64,000 nt of DNA from the NCBI RefSeq assembly GCF_009905605.1, contig NZ_JAAAKZ010000002.1, forward strand, positions 496,001 through 560,000, in the 5' to 3' direction. Position 1 is the first letter of the stretch. Each line of letters begins with the position of its first letter. Source of the stretch: Runella sp. CRIBMP. Lineage in GTDB: Bacteria; Bacteroidota; Bacteroidia; Cytophagales; Spirosomataceae. The notes beneath the pieces are model-generated. The model ran no database searches. It was not told where the DNA came from and worked only from the letters and a program-made list of their open reading frames with translations. The position numbers and the translations under genes are program-made. This document shows positions 50,796-60,927 of the stretch, piece by piece.

Positions 50796-52985
50796 ATGGC
50801 AAATATGCGATTTAAGGCCATCGAAACGGCCTACAACCGTTCTACAATCAGCGTACCCGCTCCCAGCGAAAAAGTAGCCGATTACTACGGTTCTTACACA
50901 TTCAATGACGACGTAATGAAAACGTTGTTGACACCAGAAGCCTATCTTAAAGTATCCAACGCCATTAAATCGGGCTCCCGAATTGACCGCGAGATTGCCG
51001 ACGAGGTAGCCGCCGCCATGAAAGCCTGGGCCACTTCCAAAGGGGCCACCCATTATACACATTGGTTTCAGCCCCTTACGGGTGGCACAGCCGAAAAGCA
51101 CGATGCCTTTTTTGACGTTACTCCGTCGGGCAAAGCCATCGAGAAGTTTAAAGGAAGCGCACTAGTACAGCAAGAACCCGACGCATCCTCTTTTCCAAGC
51201 GGCGGCCTGCGTGCTACGTTTGAGGCACGGGGTTATACAGGCTGGGATCCCAGCTCGCCCGCATTCTTAATGGACAATGGGGCAGGCGGCAAAACGCTTT
51301 GTATCCCTTCTGTTTTTATTTCTTACACTGGCGAAGCGCTCGACTACAAAACCCCGATTTTGCGCGCCCTACACGTACTCGACAAAGCCGCCACTGCTGT
51401 AATGTATTATTTTGACCGCAATGTCGAAAAAGTAACGGCTACGTTGGGGGCTGAGCAGGAGTATTTTTTGGTCGATAAAGCCCTTTTTTACGCTCGGCCT
51501 GACTTAGTGATGGCGGGTCGGACGGTATTTGGGCACTCTCCCGCCAAAGGGCAACAGTTGGAAGACCATTATTTCGGGTCGATTCCTCCGCGCGTCAATG
51601 CCTTTATGGTTGATTTTGAATATGAAGCTTGGAAACTCGGTATTCCCGTTCGGACGCGTCACAACGAAGTGGCGCCCGGTCAATTTGAATGCGCTCCTAC
51701 TTTCGAAGAACTCAATCTCGCCATTGACCACAACGCGTTGTTGATGGATTTGATGAATAAAGTCGCCGAACGTCACAATTACAAGGTTCTTTTTCACGAA
51801 AAACCTTTTGCGGGCATCAATGGAAGCGGCAAGCACAACAACTGGTCCATGATGACCGATACGGGCGTCAACCTTTTGGCCCCAAGTACCAAACCCAAAG
51901 AAACATTGCGGTTCTTAACTTTTTTGATGAACGTCGTCAAAGCCGTACATGACCACGCAGATTTGCTACGGGCGTCTATTGCTTCGGCGGGCAATGAGTA
52001 CCGTTTGGGCGCCAATGAAGCGCCGCCAGCCATTGTTTCTATTTTTCTTGGGGATGAACTCATTCGACTGTTGGAAACCCTCGAAAATCGCGGCGAAGTC
52101 CAGCTCGAAAAAGGAGACAACGTCTTTTATAAATTAGGGATTACGCGTACTCCACCTTTAATGCGCGATAATACCGACCGGAATCGCACATCACCCTTTG
52201 CGTTTACAGGCAATAAATTTGAGTACCGCGCCGTGGGCGGAAGTGCCAACAGCGCCTCGCCAATGATTATCCTCAATACCATTGTGGCCAACCAGCTTCA
52301 GGAATTCAGAAAAGAACTCGAAGCAAGGCTTGAATTGGGCGAAAAGAAAGAATTGGCAATCGTTGATATTCTAAAAGACTACTACCGCGAGTCCAAGCGT
52401 ATTTTGTTTCAGGGCAATGGCTATTCGGACGACTGGGTGCAGGAAGCAGCCAATCGCGGCCTTACCAACATTGCCTCTACACCGCTGGCATTGGGCAAAT
52501 ACATTGAACCTTCGGCCGTTCAGGTACTCGAAAAAATGGGCGTTCTGAATGAGCGTGAGGTTCATGCCCGTTACGAAATCGAACTCGAAAATTACATCAA
52601 GAAAGTGCAGATTGAATCGAGGGTTATTGGCGATTTGGCCTTGAATCACGTAGTTTCGACGGCCGTTAAGTACCAGCATCAGTTGGCTCAAACCGCCAAA
52701 TCGTTGATGGAACTTGAATTGGTGGAAGAAGCACAACCCCTCAAAGAACTCATCAAAGAAATCTCGCAGCGGGTATATATTATTAAACAGGCGGTAGAAG
52801 CGATGACTGAAGCCCGTAAAAAAGCCAATAATACGGATGATATTCCCACCAGGGCCGAGTTATACGGTTCAGAAGTGAAAGATTACTTTGAAAAAATCCG
52901 CTATGAAGTGGACAAACTTGAGCTCTTGATTGACGATGAAGATTGGCCTTTGGTCAAATATCGTGAAATGTTGTTCGTAAAATAA
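50796..52985 (+). CDS. glnN: Glutamine synthetase type III
   Basis: It makes glutamine from glutamate, ammonia and ATP in the cytoplasm. The 729-residue product fits type III (GSIII), which is much longer than GSI or GSII. Type III features: the N-terminal [18 protein letters not shown] region, the latch/catalytic segments [57 protein letters not shown] and [20 protein letters not shown], and a C-terminal helical extension absent from GSI. GSIII forms double-ring dodecamers and is not adenylylated. No glnB/amtB or GOGAT genes are adjacent. A hairpin terminator follows. Confidence 0.96.
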   Translation: MANMRFKAIETAYNRSTISVPAPSEKVADYYGSYTFNDDVMKTLLTPEAYLKVSNAIKSGSRIDREIADEVAAAMKAWATSKGATHYTHWFQPLTGGTAEKHDAFFDVTPSGKAIEKFKGSALVQQEPDASSFPSGGLRATFEARGYTGWDPSSPAFLMDNGAGGKTLCIPSVFISYTGEALDYKTPILRALHVLDKAATAVMYYFDRNVEKVTATLGAEQEYFLVDKALFYARPDLVMAGRTVFGHSPAKGQQLEDHYFGSIPPRVNAFMVDFEYEAWKLGIPVRTRHNEVAPGQFECAPTFEELNLAIDHNALLMDLMNKVAERHNYKVLFHEKPFAGINGSGKHNNWSMMTDTGVNLLAPSTKPKETLRFLTFLMNVVKAVHDHADLLRASIASAGNEYRLGANEAPPAIVSIFLGDELIRLLETLENRGEVQLEKGDNVFYKLGITRTPPLMRDNTDRNRTSPFAFTGNKFEYRAVGGSANSASPMIILNTIVANQLQEFRKELEARLELGEKKELAIVDILKDYYRESKRILFQGNGYSDDWVQEAANRGLTNIASTPLALGKYIEPSAVQVLEKMGVLNEREVHARYEIELENYIKKVQIESRVIGDLALNHVVSTAVKYQHQLAQTAKSLMELELVEEAQPLKELIKEISQRVYIIKQAVEAMTEARKKANNTDDIPTRAELYGSEVKDYFEKIRYEVDKLELLIDDEDWPLVKYREMLFVK

Positions 52986-53007
52986 ACTCATTTCTTGACT
53001 TATTTCT

Positions 53008-53038
53008 AAAAAAAGCCGCCGATGAAGCGGTTTTTTTT
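53008..53038 (+). terminator. Terminator of the glutamine synthetase gene
   Basis: An A run and CCGC (53016-53019) pair with GCGG (53027-53030) and an eight-T run. The A/T tracts extend the stem. It lies 23 bp after the stop codon. Confidence 0.8.
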
Positions 53039-53062
53039 AGAAGGGTTAATAAAATGATTAGC

Positions 53063-53070
53063 TATTTTTG
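53063..53070 (+). promoter_or_regulatory. -7 element of the nuoA promoter
   Basis: TATTTTTG (53063-53070) matches TANNTTTG, 40 bp before the nuoA ATG at 53111. It overlaps an open frame from 53054 that would otherwise add 19 residues to NuoA, which argues for the downstream start. Confidence 0.5.
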
Positions 53071-53110
53071 CGCGCTAATCTTTTTAGTTCAGCGCATTTT
53101 CAAGACAAAT

Positions 53111-53596
53111 ATGGTTTCCGAATTCGGCACTATTTTCTTATTCATCGTTACGGCTATCGTCCTCATCGTTTCTATGCTGATGTTGGCCAAGTTGCTGAGG
53201 CCTCATAAACCTAACGTAGAAAAACTCACCACTTATGAGTCGGGGGAAGACCCCATTGGCAACGCCAACGTTCAATTCAACGTGCGTTTTTACGTGGTGG
53301 CGCTGGTTTTCCTTTTGTTTGAAGTAGAGCTGGTTTTCCTCTTTCCTTGGGCCGTTGTGTTTGGTCAAGCTACGCTCATCCAACAAACCGATGGGTTGTG
53401 GGGATGGTTCTCACTAATCGAAATGCTGATTTTTGTAGGAATTCTCGTTCTTGGGCTCGCTTATGCCTGGGCAAAAGGATATCTGGACTGGGTACGGCCA
53501 CAACCCAAAGTGCCAATAATAGAAACGAAAGTCCCCGCCAATCTCTACCATAAAGTCAACGAAAAGTACGGACGACCTCCTGTAAATGAAAAATAG
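53111..53596 (+). CDS. nuoA: NADH-quinone oxidoreductase subunit A
   Basis: A small membrane subunit of respiratory complex I next to the quinone site. From ATG 53111 the product is 161 residues. Helix 1 (about 5-25) is followed by the conserved loop [20 protein letters not shown] and [20 protein letters not shown], with acidic residues in helix 2, and helix 3 (about 85-105). The C-terminal about 35-residue tail ([20 protein letters not shown] onward) is longer than in E. coli. No other nuo gene is adjacent: upstream is glutamine synthetase and downstream a convergent FKBP gene, so nuoA is transcribed alone. Confidence 0.93.
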   Translation: MVSEFGTIFLFIVTAIVLIVSMLMLAKLLRPHKPNVEKLTTYESGEDPIGNANVQFNVRFYVVALVFLLFEVELVFLFPWAVVFGQATLIQQTDGLWGWFSLIEMLIFVGILVLGLAYAWAKGYLDWVRPQPKVPIIETKVPANLYHKVNEKYGRPPVNEK

Positions 53597-53632
53597 ACGT
53601 TAAGATGAATTAATCACCCCAACGTCTATTTT
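53590..53632. terminator. Bidirectional terminator nuoA / FKBP
   Basis: AAAATAGACGTT (53590-53601) pairs perfectly with 53621-53632 over 12 bp around a 19-base loop. The nuoA stop codon is inside the left arm. It separates two convergent genes. Confidence 0.8.
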
Positions 53633-53663
53633 AAATAAAGGCTTACGCTCAAAGGAGCATTAG

Positions 53664-54095
53664 CTATTTTACGCCTACTAATTCTACTTCAAAAATCAAC
53701 GCCTGTCCCGCCAGTGGGTGGTTGGCATCTACCAGAATCTGCGCATCTGTTACTTCAACAACCGTTACAGGTACAGGTTGCGGGTTTCCGTCTTGGTGCA
53801 TATTCAATTGCATTCCTACCTCAAACGGAATATCGTCGGGCAGTTCAGAACGGTTAAATGGAAAAACCAACTCCGCCTGCGATGGACCATAGGCCTCTTC
53901 TACAGGAATATCAATCTTTTTTTTATCTCCAATGGCCATTCCCTGAATTCCGTTGTCGAAACCTGGAATCACCATTCCTGAGCCGAGTTCAAACTCCAAT
54001 GGCTCACGTCCTTCCGACGAATCAAAAACAGTACCGTCGGTCAAGGTCCCTTTGTAATGTACCTTTACGGTATCTCCTGATTTTGCTACACTCAT
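53664..54095 (-). CDS. SlyD-like FKBP peptidyl-prolyl isomerase
   Basis: A 143-residue cytoplasmic FKBP with a SlyD-type layout. The FKBP part is DTVKVHYKGTLTDGTVFDSS, then LEFELGSGMVIPGFDNGIQG and MAIGDKKKIDIPVEEAYG. The insert-in-flap domain follows at about 70-125 (IPFEVGMQLNMHQDGNPQPV), then DANHPLAGQALIFEVEL. The metal-binding His/Cys tail of E. coli SlyD is absent, so a nickel-delivery role is unlikely; folding or chaperone activity is expected. It lies upstream of nothing on its strand except a spacer, and may be read with proS (108-bp gap). Confidence 0.92.
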   Translation of the reverse strand: MSVAKSGDTVKVHYKGTLTDGTVFDSSEGREPLEFELGSGMVIPGFDNGIQGMAIGDKKKIDIPVEEAYGPSQAELVFPFNRSELPDDIPFEVGMQLNMHQDGNPQPVPVTVVEVTDAQILVDANHPLAGQALIFEVELVGVK

Positions 54096-54202
54096 TTTGT
54101 TGTTGTTTTGAATGAATTGATTTTATTGACTGATCTAATTTAAGTTGCACTCGCTGAAATCAAATCCTAAAATCAACTTCAACCCAACCTAAAAAAGTTT
54201 TA

Positions 54203-55678
54203 CTAATAAGCCCGCGCAAATAATACCCGCCGACTTGATGGACGCCCCGTCAGAATACACTTGCCTTCTTCTTCGGGAGCATTGTATGGTATACAACGAA
54301 TCGTTGCTTTTGTTTCTTCTTTGATGCGCTCTTCGGTTTCGGGTGTGCCATCCCAGTGCGCCAAAATAAATCCTCCTTTTTCGTCCAAGACTTGTTTAAA
54401 CTCGGCATAATCATCTACCTGGTGCGTATTGGCGGTTCTAAATGCCAGTGCTTTATCGTAAATATTTTGTTGAATTTCTTCCAACAAGGTCTCGATTCTG
54501 TCCACAATTCCTTCCAGTTGAACCGTCATTTTTTCTTTCGTATCGCGTCGGGCCACCTCTACTGTACCATTTTCAAGATCACGTGCACCCATTGCCAATC
54601 GTACTGGCACGCCTCTTAACTCGTACTCGGCAAACTTCCAGCCAGGCTTATTGGCGTCAGAGTCATCAAATTTTACACTGATGCCCTTTTTACGAAGACC
54701 CGCCGAGATTTCTTTTACTTTTTCGGTAATCTGAGCAAGTTGTTCTTCACTGCGATAAATAGGCACAATCACCACCTGAATTGGGGCCAATTTAGGCGGC
54801 AACACCAACCCAGAATCATCAGAATGTGCCATCACGAGTGCGCCCATGAGGCGCGTACTTACGCCCCAAGAAGTTCCCCAAACGTACTCAAGTGTACCTG
54901 CCTTGCTCTGAAATTTAACGTCAAATGCTTTGGCAAAGTTCTGACCTAGATAGTGAGAAGTTCCAGCCTGCAATGCTTTGCCATCCTGCATCATGGCCTC
55001 AATACAAAGTGTTTCTTCAGCCCCCGCAAAACGCTCATTGGCCGTTTTATAGCCTTTAATGACGGGAATAGCGGCCCATTCTTCCGCAAAACGCGCATAC
55101 ACTTCGAGCATCTGACGCGTTTCGGCCATGGCTTCGTCAGACGTAGAGTGGGCTGTGTGGCCTTCCTGCCACAAAAATTCAGTGGTGCGTAGAAACAAGC
55201 GGGTGCGCATTTCCCAGCGCACAACGTTGGCCCATTGGTTTATCAACAAAGGCAAATCGCGGTACGATTGAATCCAGTTTTTATAAGTACTCCAAATAAC
55301 AGTTTCTGAAGTGGGACGAACAATCAATTCTTCCTCCAGTTTGGCATCGGGATCTACGATTACTCCGCTTCCATCGGGCGCGTTTTTGAGTCGATAGTGC
55401 GTAACTACCGCACACTCCTTAGCAAAGCCTTCCACGTGGCTCGCTTCTTTGCTCAAAAATGATTTGGGAATAAATAAAGGGAAATAAGCGTTCATGTGAC
55501 CTGTTTCCTTAAACATATCATCCAATGCCCGCTGCATTTTTTCCCAAATTGAAAAGCCGTACGGTTTGATGACCATACATCCTCTCACGGCTGAATTTTC
55601 GGCCAGATCAGCCCTTTTCACTAATTCATTGTACCACTCAGAGTAATTTTCACTACGGCTAGGTATCGCGTTTGCCAT
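54203..55678 (-). CDS. proS: Prolyl-tRNA synthetase (archaeal/eukaryotic-like type)
   Basis: A class II synthetase charging tRNA-Pro, 491 residues. It is the short type without the bacterial editing insertion and with a C-terminal zinc-like extension ending in a tyrosine (VLFARAY). Motifs: [20 protein letters not shown] (motif 1), [40 protein letters not shown] (motif 2) and [20 protein letters not shown] (motif 3), then the anticodon-binding domain ([19 protein letters not shown]). This type is normal in Bacteroidota. It has the 411-bp spacer upstream. Confidence 0.96.
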   Translation of the reverse strand: MANAIPSRSENYSEWYNELVKRADLAENSAVRGCMVIKPYGFSIWEKMQRALDDMFKETGHMNAYFPLFIPKSFLSKEASHVEGFAKECAVVTHYRLKNAPDGSGVIVDPDAKLEEELIVRPTSETVIWSTYKNWIQSYRDLPLLINQWANVVRWEMRTRLFLRTTEFLWQEGHTAHSTSDEAMAETRQMLEVYARFAEEWAAIPVIKGYKTANERFAGAEETLCIEAMMQDGKALQAGTSHYLGQNFAKAFDVKFQSKAGTLEYVWGTSWGVSTRLMGALVMAHSDDSGLVLPPKLAPIQVVIVPIYRSEEQLAQITEKVKEISAGLRKKGISVKFDDSDANKPGWKFAEYELRGVPVRLAMGARDLENGTVEVARRDTKEKMTVQLEGIVDRIETLLEEIQQNIYDKALAFRTANTHQVDDYAEFKQVLDEKGGFILAHWDGTPETEERIKEETKATIRCIPYNAPEEEGKCILTGRPSSRRVLFARAY

Positions 55679-56089
55679 TGCTTTTATTTAGGTAAATTTT
55701 TGTTTTAAATTTTTAAACTATTCTTTCTTCGATTGCGTCTACATTTAGAGCAGGTACTTTCGCTAACACCTTAATTAATAACCCCTTAAATCTCACTAAA
55801 AATAATTACTAACATAAAAAAGGCGTAAAATCTACACTTAAACTATACTAGTCGTTCGCAATCAGCACTTTGCAGGATTTAGTGTAGCATCGACATTTAT
55901 AATTATTTGATTATCAGGAGCTTTTATCGTAAATCTCCTCCTTGTTTTTTAGAAAAAACTCTTGCAAAGATACTTTTTTATCTTAAATTTGTGACGAAAC
56001 TGAATCAATATCAGCCAAATTGACGTTTATAGTAAATAATGACCCTGATTTTCTTTTTAAATCGTAGGAACAAAAACTTTTAAATAACC
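55679..56089. other. Long divergent spacer proS / Ser-Tyr-rich lipoprotein
   Basis: This 411-bp AT-rich region contains no open frame of note. An inverted repeat CTACACT / AGTGTAG spans about 55832-55888. A good promoter for the plus-strand lipoprotein lies at 55962-55991, giving an RNA leader of about 90 bases. No riboswitch or tRNA was recognised. Confidence 0.5.
55962..55991 (+). promoter_or_regulatory. Complete Bacteroidota-type promoter
   Basis: TTGC (55962-55965), 18 bp, then TAAATTTG (55984-55991) match the -33 TTG and -7 TANNTTTG elements with normal spacing. Transcription would start near 55998, about 90 bases upstream of the lipoprotein ATG. Confidence 0.65.
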
Positions 56090-57349
56090 ATGAAAACCTT
56101 TCGTTCACTCACCCTTTGGTCGGCAGTAGGCTTGGTTGGTTTATGGGGGTGTAACTCTAACCAGTACACAACCGCAAACGACGCCGAATACGACGACCTA
56201 TATGGTAACTCATCCAGTGTAGCAGTAGCAGCAAAGTCGGGAAATCAGGATGAGGAAAAGAGAAGCCTTCGTAACTACAACCCTGACTACCGTACGGGCC
56301 AACAACAGCCCAATACCACCTCAGAAGACTATGACTACTACGACGAATCTTATTTGAGTTCGCGGGGTATTCAGCGGAATGTTGGCCCTAATGCTGGCTA
56401 TAATTCAGGTTTTTCTGATGGCTATCAAACTGCTATGAATAATAATTGGGGAAGTTATTGGAACAACCCTTATCGTTACAACTCGTTTGGATGGAACAGC
56501 TTCGGCAGTTCGGCCATGATGTTTGGCCTTGGATATGGCTATGGTTCTGCCTTTGGAAATCCTTATCGTTTTGGCAGTCCTTTCGGCTGGAATTCGGCCT
56601 TCGCTTATGGCTACGGTGACCCATTCTTTTCACCGTATTCATATTATTCACCTTATTCTGCTTGGGGTGGTTATTCAAGCTTTGGTTGGGGAAATCCGTG
56701 GGGCTTTAATTCGTTCTACTCTCCATACAGTTTTTATGGAAGCGGTTTCTATGGCAATAACTTTTATGGGAATAATAACTTTTGGTATAACGGCCCCAAC
56801 AACAACATTCAGATTGTTGACGCGCGCCGCCGTCCAGGCTCTGATTATTACAACCGCGTAGATCGTTCTGCCAATTCGTATAACCGTAACAATGACAACA
56901 GTCCTCGTTATACCAACGATGGCCGCCGTCAAAGTTATGACCCATCTTCCAGGGCTAACAGTAGCTCCACCGCCACAAGCAGTGATACCTACTACTCACG
57001 TCCTCGTGGTGGTGCCGACCGTTCATACAATGGCTATTCGTCCAATTCAGGCAGCCGTACTGGCAGCACCAGCACCTACAGCGCTCCTTCTACCCAAAGT
57101 TCGGGGTACTCTTCGGGTACTCGCGGTGGAGCAACCCGCTCTTATGGTGAAAGTAGCACGTACAGCAACCAGCGTAGCAGCTCTTACAGCAACAACAATT
57201 CTTCCAACTCTAGCAGTTGGAACAACAATAGCAGCAACAGCAGTGGCAGAAGCAGCTACAGCAGCCCAAGTCCCAGCTATAGCAGCCCAAGTTCAAGCAG
57301 TAGTGGTTCGAGCTCAAGCAGCAGCGGCTCCTCACGCGGACCACGCTAA
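56090..57349 (+). CDS. Low-complexity Ser/Asn/Tyr/Gly-rich lipoprotein
   Basis: A 419-residue protein with lipobox LWGC (Cys21). The mature part has an acidic Tyr-rich start (NDAEYDDLYGNSS, then EDYDYYDESYLSS). A Gly/Phe/Tyr/Trp/Asn-rich middle covers about 110-245, with many FG, YG and NP pairs (SFYGSGFYGNNFYGNNNFWY). A Ser/Asn/Arg/Tyr-rich tail of about 170 residues ends in almost pure Ser/Gly. No domain is recognised. The composition resembles prion-like or adhesive surface proteins. In this group of bacteria a role in cell-surface adhesion or sheath is conceivable but not shown. It has its own promoter and terminator. A Thr/Ala-rich alternate frame inside it is an artefact of the repeats. 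Confidence 0.8.
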   Translation: MKTFRSLTLWSAVGLVGLWGCNSNQYTTANDAEYDDLYGNSSSVAVAAKSGNQDEEKRSLRNYNPDYRTGQQQPNTTSEDYDYYDESYLSSRGIQRNVGPNAGYNSGFSDGYQTAMNNNWGSYWNNPYRYNSFGWNSFGSSAMMFGLGYGYGSAFGNPYRFGSPFGWNSAFAYGYGDPFFSPYSYYSPYSAWGGYSSFGWGNPWGFNSFYSPYSFYGSGFYGNNFYGNNNFWYNGPNNNIQIVDARRRPGSDYYNRVDRSANSYNRNNDNSPRYTNDGRRQSYDPSSRANSSSTATSSDTYYSRPRGGADRSYNGYSSNSGSRTGSTSTYSAPSTQSSGYSSGTRGGATRSYGESSTYSNQRSSSYSNNNSSNSSSWNNNSSNSSGRSSYSSPSPSYSSPSSSSSGSSSSSSGSSRGPR

Positions 57350-57434
57350 ATGGTTAGAATAACGGAAAAGTAAACAAAGACTTTTCCAAGAAAGACTTAC
57401 CGTTTAAAAAATAAATGACAAAATTCGCTTTCAT

Positions 57435-57470
57435 AAAAAACCTCGCTATTTTTGAATGGCGAGGTTTTTT
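57435..57470 (+). terminator. Terminator of the Ser/Tyr-rich lipoprotein gene
   Basis: AAAAAACCTCGC (57435-57446) pairs perfectly with GCGAGGTTTTTT (57459-57470) over 12 bp with a 12-base loop. Confidence 0.9.
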
Positions 57471-57547
57471 CTTGCTTATAAATGTACTTTTAACAATAAA
57501 TAAGGCTCCACATATTATTTTAACAGGGAAATCGTTTTAACTCTGCC

Positions 57548-59122
57548 ATGAGAACACGTCACATTTTAGTGGGAATTGTCGTCGGAATGACCACAACTCA
57601 CGTTTTTTCCCAAAGCCGTCTTTATTCCAATGCGGCTTCTCAATTATCCCAGATTACCCAAAACGGAACCGCTCGTTTTCAGGGTGTTGGTGGCAATCAT
57701 GCGGCACTTGGGGGTGATGCCAGCAACATTTTTGGAAACCCCGCAGGCATTGCTTTTTTCAATCGCTCAGAGATAAGCCTTAGCCCGACTTTTTACTCCA
57801 TCAACAACAAGGCCGACTATATTGGCAACACCACTACCGACCAAAAGGTCAATCCGAACCTATCGCAATTTTCGTTGATTTTGGCAGGAAATCCCCAAAG
57901 TTATAACCGCGAATGGCGTCGTACTTCCTTCGGAATCAGTTATTCTCGGCAGGTGAACGCGGGCACCCAGTTTTCTTACGGTGGCACCAACAACCGCAGT
58001 TCAATGATTGACGACATCGCAGAACTAGCCAACGGAGTTCCAGTTACAACCCTCGAAAATGACTACAACAATGGCCGCCCTTACTCAATTGAATCGGCTT
58101 TTTATAATCTTTATCAAATAGATGCCCTTTCGGCCAACGGCCCCTATCGCCGCCCCATTCCTTTATCACGTTCATCTTTTGAGCAAACTGGTAGTATCGA
58201 GCTTTCTGGTGGCTCATCGCAATGGACTTTTGCGTATGCGGGAAATTACGCCGACAAGCTTTACATTGGGGTGTCGGGAGGATTTGCGCGACACACCTAT
58301 ATTCGCCAACAAAACTATGCCGAACGTTTCGTCAACGGTGGAGCATTTCGTGGATTAGATTATCGTGAGGATATAAATATCAACGGAACGGGTATATTTC
58401 TATCAGCGGGGGTTATTTACAAAGCCACCGAATTTTTACAGTTAGGGGCCTCACTGCACAGCCCCACGTGGAGTAATATGCAAATGACGTACGAAGAGGA
58501 AGTAGGGGTAGACGTCTTAAACAACCGAGTTCCAATTTATGACTCTAATGGTAACCCCGTTACGAATGGGCAAGGGCAACAGGCTTTTGACCAACTGCCC
58601 ACCAATCGGGTAACGATTGAACCTTATGATTTTGAGTACAGTATGCGTACTCCTCTACGGGCCACGGGTGGCGCAACTTTTTTCTTTGGCAAAAAAGGCT
58701 TCCTCACCGCCAGTGCCGAATACGTGGGTTACAAAAGCATGGGCATCAGTACCCCAGACGACAACCAGTTTCGTAGCAACAATCGCCGTTTAATTCAATC
58801 TACTTTTAACAATGTCGTTAATCTTCGTGCTGGTGGCGAAGCCCGTCTCAATACCTTCAGGGTACGGGCGGGAGTCGGTTATATGCCCAATATTTATAGC
58901 CAAAACTACAACGTAGAGGGAAAACTCGACCGCGCAAAGCTTTCATTTTCGGGCGGTTTAGGGTATCGCAACGAGCGTTTTTACATTGATTTGGCGGGCA
59001 CGTATCTAATCACGAAGGATGCTTTTGCCCCTTATCAACTCAACGACCCAAACAACTACTTTTCGGCGCAGTTGAACGTCAGCAGCATCAATGTTGTGAG
59101 TACCATTGGCTTGTTCTTCTAA
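57548..59122 (+). CDS. FadL/OmpP1/TodX family outer-membrane transport protein
   Basis: A 524-residue outer-membrane barrel with a signal peptide (about 1-22, ending VFSQ). The N-terminal hatch region has the family pattern ARFQGVGGNHAALGGDASNI followed by FGNPAGIAFF. Alternating beta strands fill the rest (WTFAYAGNYADKLYIGVSGG, LTASAEYVGYKSMGI) and the last strand ends in Phe-Phe, a barrel-insertion signal. E. coli FadL carries long-chain fatty acids; here the ligand is only known to be likely hydrophobic. It is a single gene flanked by a terminator on each side. Confidence 0.88.
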   Translation: MRTRHILVGIVVGMTTTHVFSQSRLYSNAASQLSQITQNGTARFQGVGGNHAALGGDASNIFGNPAGIAFFNRSEISLSPTFYSINNKADYIGNTTTDQKVNPNLSQFSLILAGNPQSYNREWRRTSFGISYSRQVNAGTQFSYGGTNNRSSMIDDIAELANGVPVTTLENDYNNGRPYSIESAFYNLYQIDALSANGPYRRPIPLSRSSFEQTGSIELSGGSSQWTFAYAGNYADKLYIGVSGGFARHTYIRQQNYAERFVNGGAFRGLDYREDININGTGIFLSAGVIYKATEFLQLGASLHSPTWSNMQMTYEEEVGVDVLNNRVPIYDSNGNPVTNGQGQQAFDQLPTNRVTIEPYDFEYSMRTPLRATGGATFFFGKKGFLTASAEYVGYKSMGISTPDDNQFRSNNRRLIQSTFNNVVNLRAGGEARLNTFRVRAGVGYMPNIYSQNYNVEGKLDRAKLSFSGGLGYRNERFYIDLAGTYLITKDAFAPYQLNDPNNYFSAQLNVSSINVVSTIGLFF

Positions 59123-59141
59123 TTCGTACTCTCTTCAAATA

Positions 59142-59177
59142 CAAAAATCCCCGTCAGGCTCCTGACGGGGATTTTTG
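59142..59177. terminator. Strong bidirectional terminator
   Basis: CAAAAATCCCCGTCAGG (59142-59158) is the exact reverse complement of 59161-59177, giving about 16 bp of stem with a very small loop. It separates the convergent FadL-type and GWxTD genes. Confidence 0.93.
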
Positions 59178-59230
59178 TTGTATTGTTATCTTATTTCGTT
59201 AAATATTAATCAAAAATAAGTAACAGATAA

Positions 59231-60517
59231 TCAATCCCTTATCGCGCCTGTGCGCCATGCTTCCACCATTGGATACCAAATGGGCTGGTATTCTACATAG
59301 CGTTGAAGCTCATAGTGGTCTTCAACAAATTGGTTGGCCCTACGATTGAAAGTGAAGTTAATTTCAGAAAAATTGGCCCGCTGCGAATACACCCACACCT
59401 CGCGGTCTTTGCTACGCTGCACGCGGTCGGGCGGTCCCATCACAATAAAAATCATTCCTTTATCCGTTTTCCAACCCTCTTTGTACGTAGTAAAAAGTCG
59501 ATTGGCTTCTTCCACGCGGTTATAAAATACGCTTATGGTACGCTTAGCCAAATCGGTGTTGCCATTCATCAACGAAAGCCAATACCGATCTAGTGATTTT
59601 TTAGCGTCTTTTGTCCCTAGGAGTTCGTTTATTTCCTGATTCTGACTCATATACATCACAGGCCGAACCAACTCAGCAGGGCGGGTCATTTTAGGAAAAC
59701 GTTTGTTGCTTACCACCAATCCGATACCCGTGGCGTCGGTGGTGTCTTCGGTCATATAATACAAGCCTTCCTCTTTAAAAGTAAGCGGCGTACTGGTATT
59801 AATCATGAAAGTTGTATCAACCCCCAATGTACGAGGTGCGTTGCGCGGCGTAGTATTCATCGGCGACGAGGCCGCCTCGAAATCATGCTTGTAGCGCATG
59901 ACGTACAGCGGCTTCACGGTCTTTTTGATGTCTTTGATGAGCAAGGTGTCGTTTACGTTGACATAATTTTGGAGCATCACGACTTGTCCTGTTCGCTCAA
60001 ATAACGCAAAGCGGTCACTGAGTTTTGGGGCGTTGAACCGAACCGCCAAATCGTTGAGCACTTTTTTGGTCGTTCCAATCTCCGATATTTCGGCCAACAT
60101 AACGGCCGTAGCGTGATTTACTGGCCTTTTTACGTCAAACCGAATCATAAATTTGGTCGCACTGAGCTGCACCACATTCTGCTCATTGAGAGGGATATTG
60201 CCGTAACCTAGTCGCTCGCGAGAGGCAAAATCAGGATAGACCACGTAGTTGAGGGTAAATTTATCCGTAAAATCTTTCCAACGCACGGGGATATTATTGG
60301 GTTTGCTCAAATCAACCCGCATAAAAATAGCGACCGAGTTGGTATCCCTGCTCAAAAATTTACTTTTAATCCCTAAGATGGTCACGTCGTCTACCCCACT
60401 AGCGGCGGCCGTCGTTTGAGCATCTCCTTTGCGTTTTTTGGTTTTAGAAGTTTGCTGTGCCTCACTAAAAGTGCCGACAGCAATTAAAAAAAATAAAATC
60501 AGGCCAATGCGATTCAT
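59231..60517 (-). CDS. GWxTD domain-containing secreted protein
   Basis: A 428-residue protein with a signal peptide (1-20, ending SEAQ), a basic linker (TKKRKGDAQ) and a large beta-rich middle. The C-terminal GWxTD domain includes RLFTTYKEGWKTDKGMIFIV, then MGPPDRVQR and WYPMVEAWR. The domain is named after this motif and is widespread in Bacteroidota, Acidobacteria and related phyla; no biochemical role is established. Here it lies between a terminator and nuoK (95-bp gap, same strand), so it may be transcribed with nuoK. Confidence 0.9.
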   Translation of the reverse strand: MNRIGLILFFLIAVGTFSEAQQTSKTKKRKGDAQTTAAASGVDDVTILGIKSKFLSRDTNSVAIFMRVDLSKPNNIPVRWKDFTDKFTLNYVVYPDFASRERLGYGNIPLNEQNVVQLSATKFMIRFDVKRPVNHATAVMLAEISEIGTTKKVLNDLAVRFNAPKLSDRFALFERTGQVVMLQNYVNVNDTLLIKDIKKTVKPLYVMRYKHDFEAASSPMNTTPRNAPRTLGVDTTFMINTSTPLTFKEEGLYYMTEDTTDATGIGLVVSNKRFPKMTRPAELVRPVMYMSQNQEINELLGTKDAKKSLDRYWLSLMNGNTDLAKRTISVFYNRVEEANRLFTTYKEGWKTDKGMIFIVMGPPDRVQRSKDREVWVYSQRANFSEINFTFNRRANQFVEDHYELQRYVEYQPIWYPMVEAWRTGAIRD

Positions 60518-60612
60518 CCTGTTAGTGTGTTAAACCACTTGAATTGATAAAGAAGCGGTATAGGTTTACTTACCTAAAAACGTAAAAATCCACGTAATAG
60601 CGTACAATCCGT

Positions 60613-60927
60613 TTATTTTTTCATCGAACTGATTTTATCTAAATCAGTAGTTTGATAATGTCGGTACACTTTCAGAATAATAGCCAAAGCAACGGCCGAT
60701 TCGGCGGCGGCAACGACCATTACAAACAAGGCAAAGAGTTGGCCTTCAAGCCGTAAAGGGTCATATTGCGAAAAAGCCACTAAATTGAGATTAACCGCAT
60801 TTAAAATTAATTCAACGCCAATCAACACCGCAATGGCATTACGTTTGGTAATCATGACCGCAAGTCCAATGCTGAACAATGCCGCCGCAACGATAAGAAA
60901 ATAGTGTATCGGAACAATTGGTTGCAT
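60613..60927 (-). CDS. nuoK: NADH-quinone oxidoreductase subunit K
   Basis: A small antiporter-like membrane subunit of complex I, 104 residues, three helices. The family pattern is clear: FLIVAAALFSIGLAVMITKR, NAIAVLIGVELILNAVNLNL with the conserved glutamate, then FVMVVAAAESAVALAIILKV with the second glutamate and the YRHYQTTDLDKI tail. It is encoded alone, without nuoJ or nuoL next to it. A 13-bp palindrome TTGCATGATGCAA (60922-60934) covers the start codon. Confidence 0.95.
   Translation of the reverse strand: MQPIVPIHYFLIVAAALFSIGLAVMITKRNAIAVLIGVELILNAVNLNLVAFSQYDPLRLEGQLFALFVMVVAAAESAVALAIILKVYRHYQTTDLDKISSMKK

Noticed and set aside
56892-57362. 156-codon Thr/Val/Ala-rich open frame within the Ser/Tyr-rich lipoprotein
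   Set aside because: It is the shifted frame of AGC/AAC repeats. Low-complexity code keeps several frames open. The lipoprotein frame has a signal peptide and promoter.
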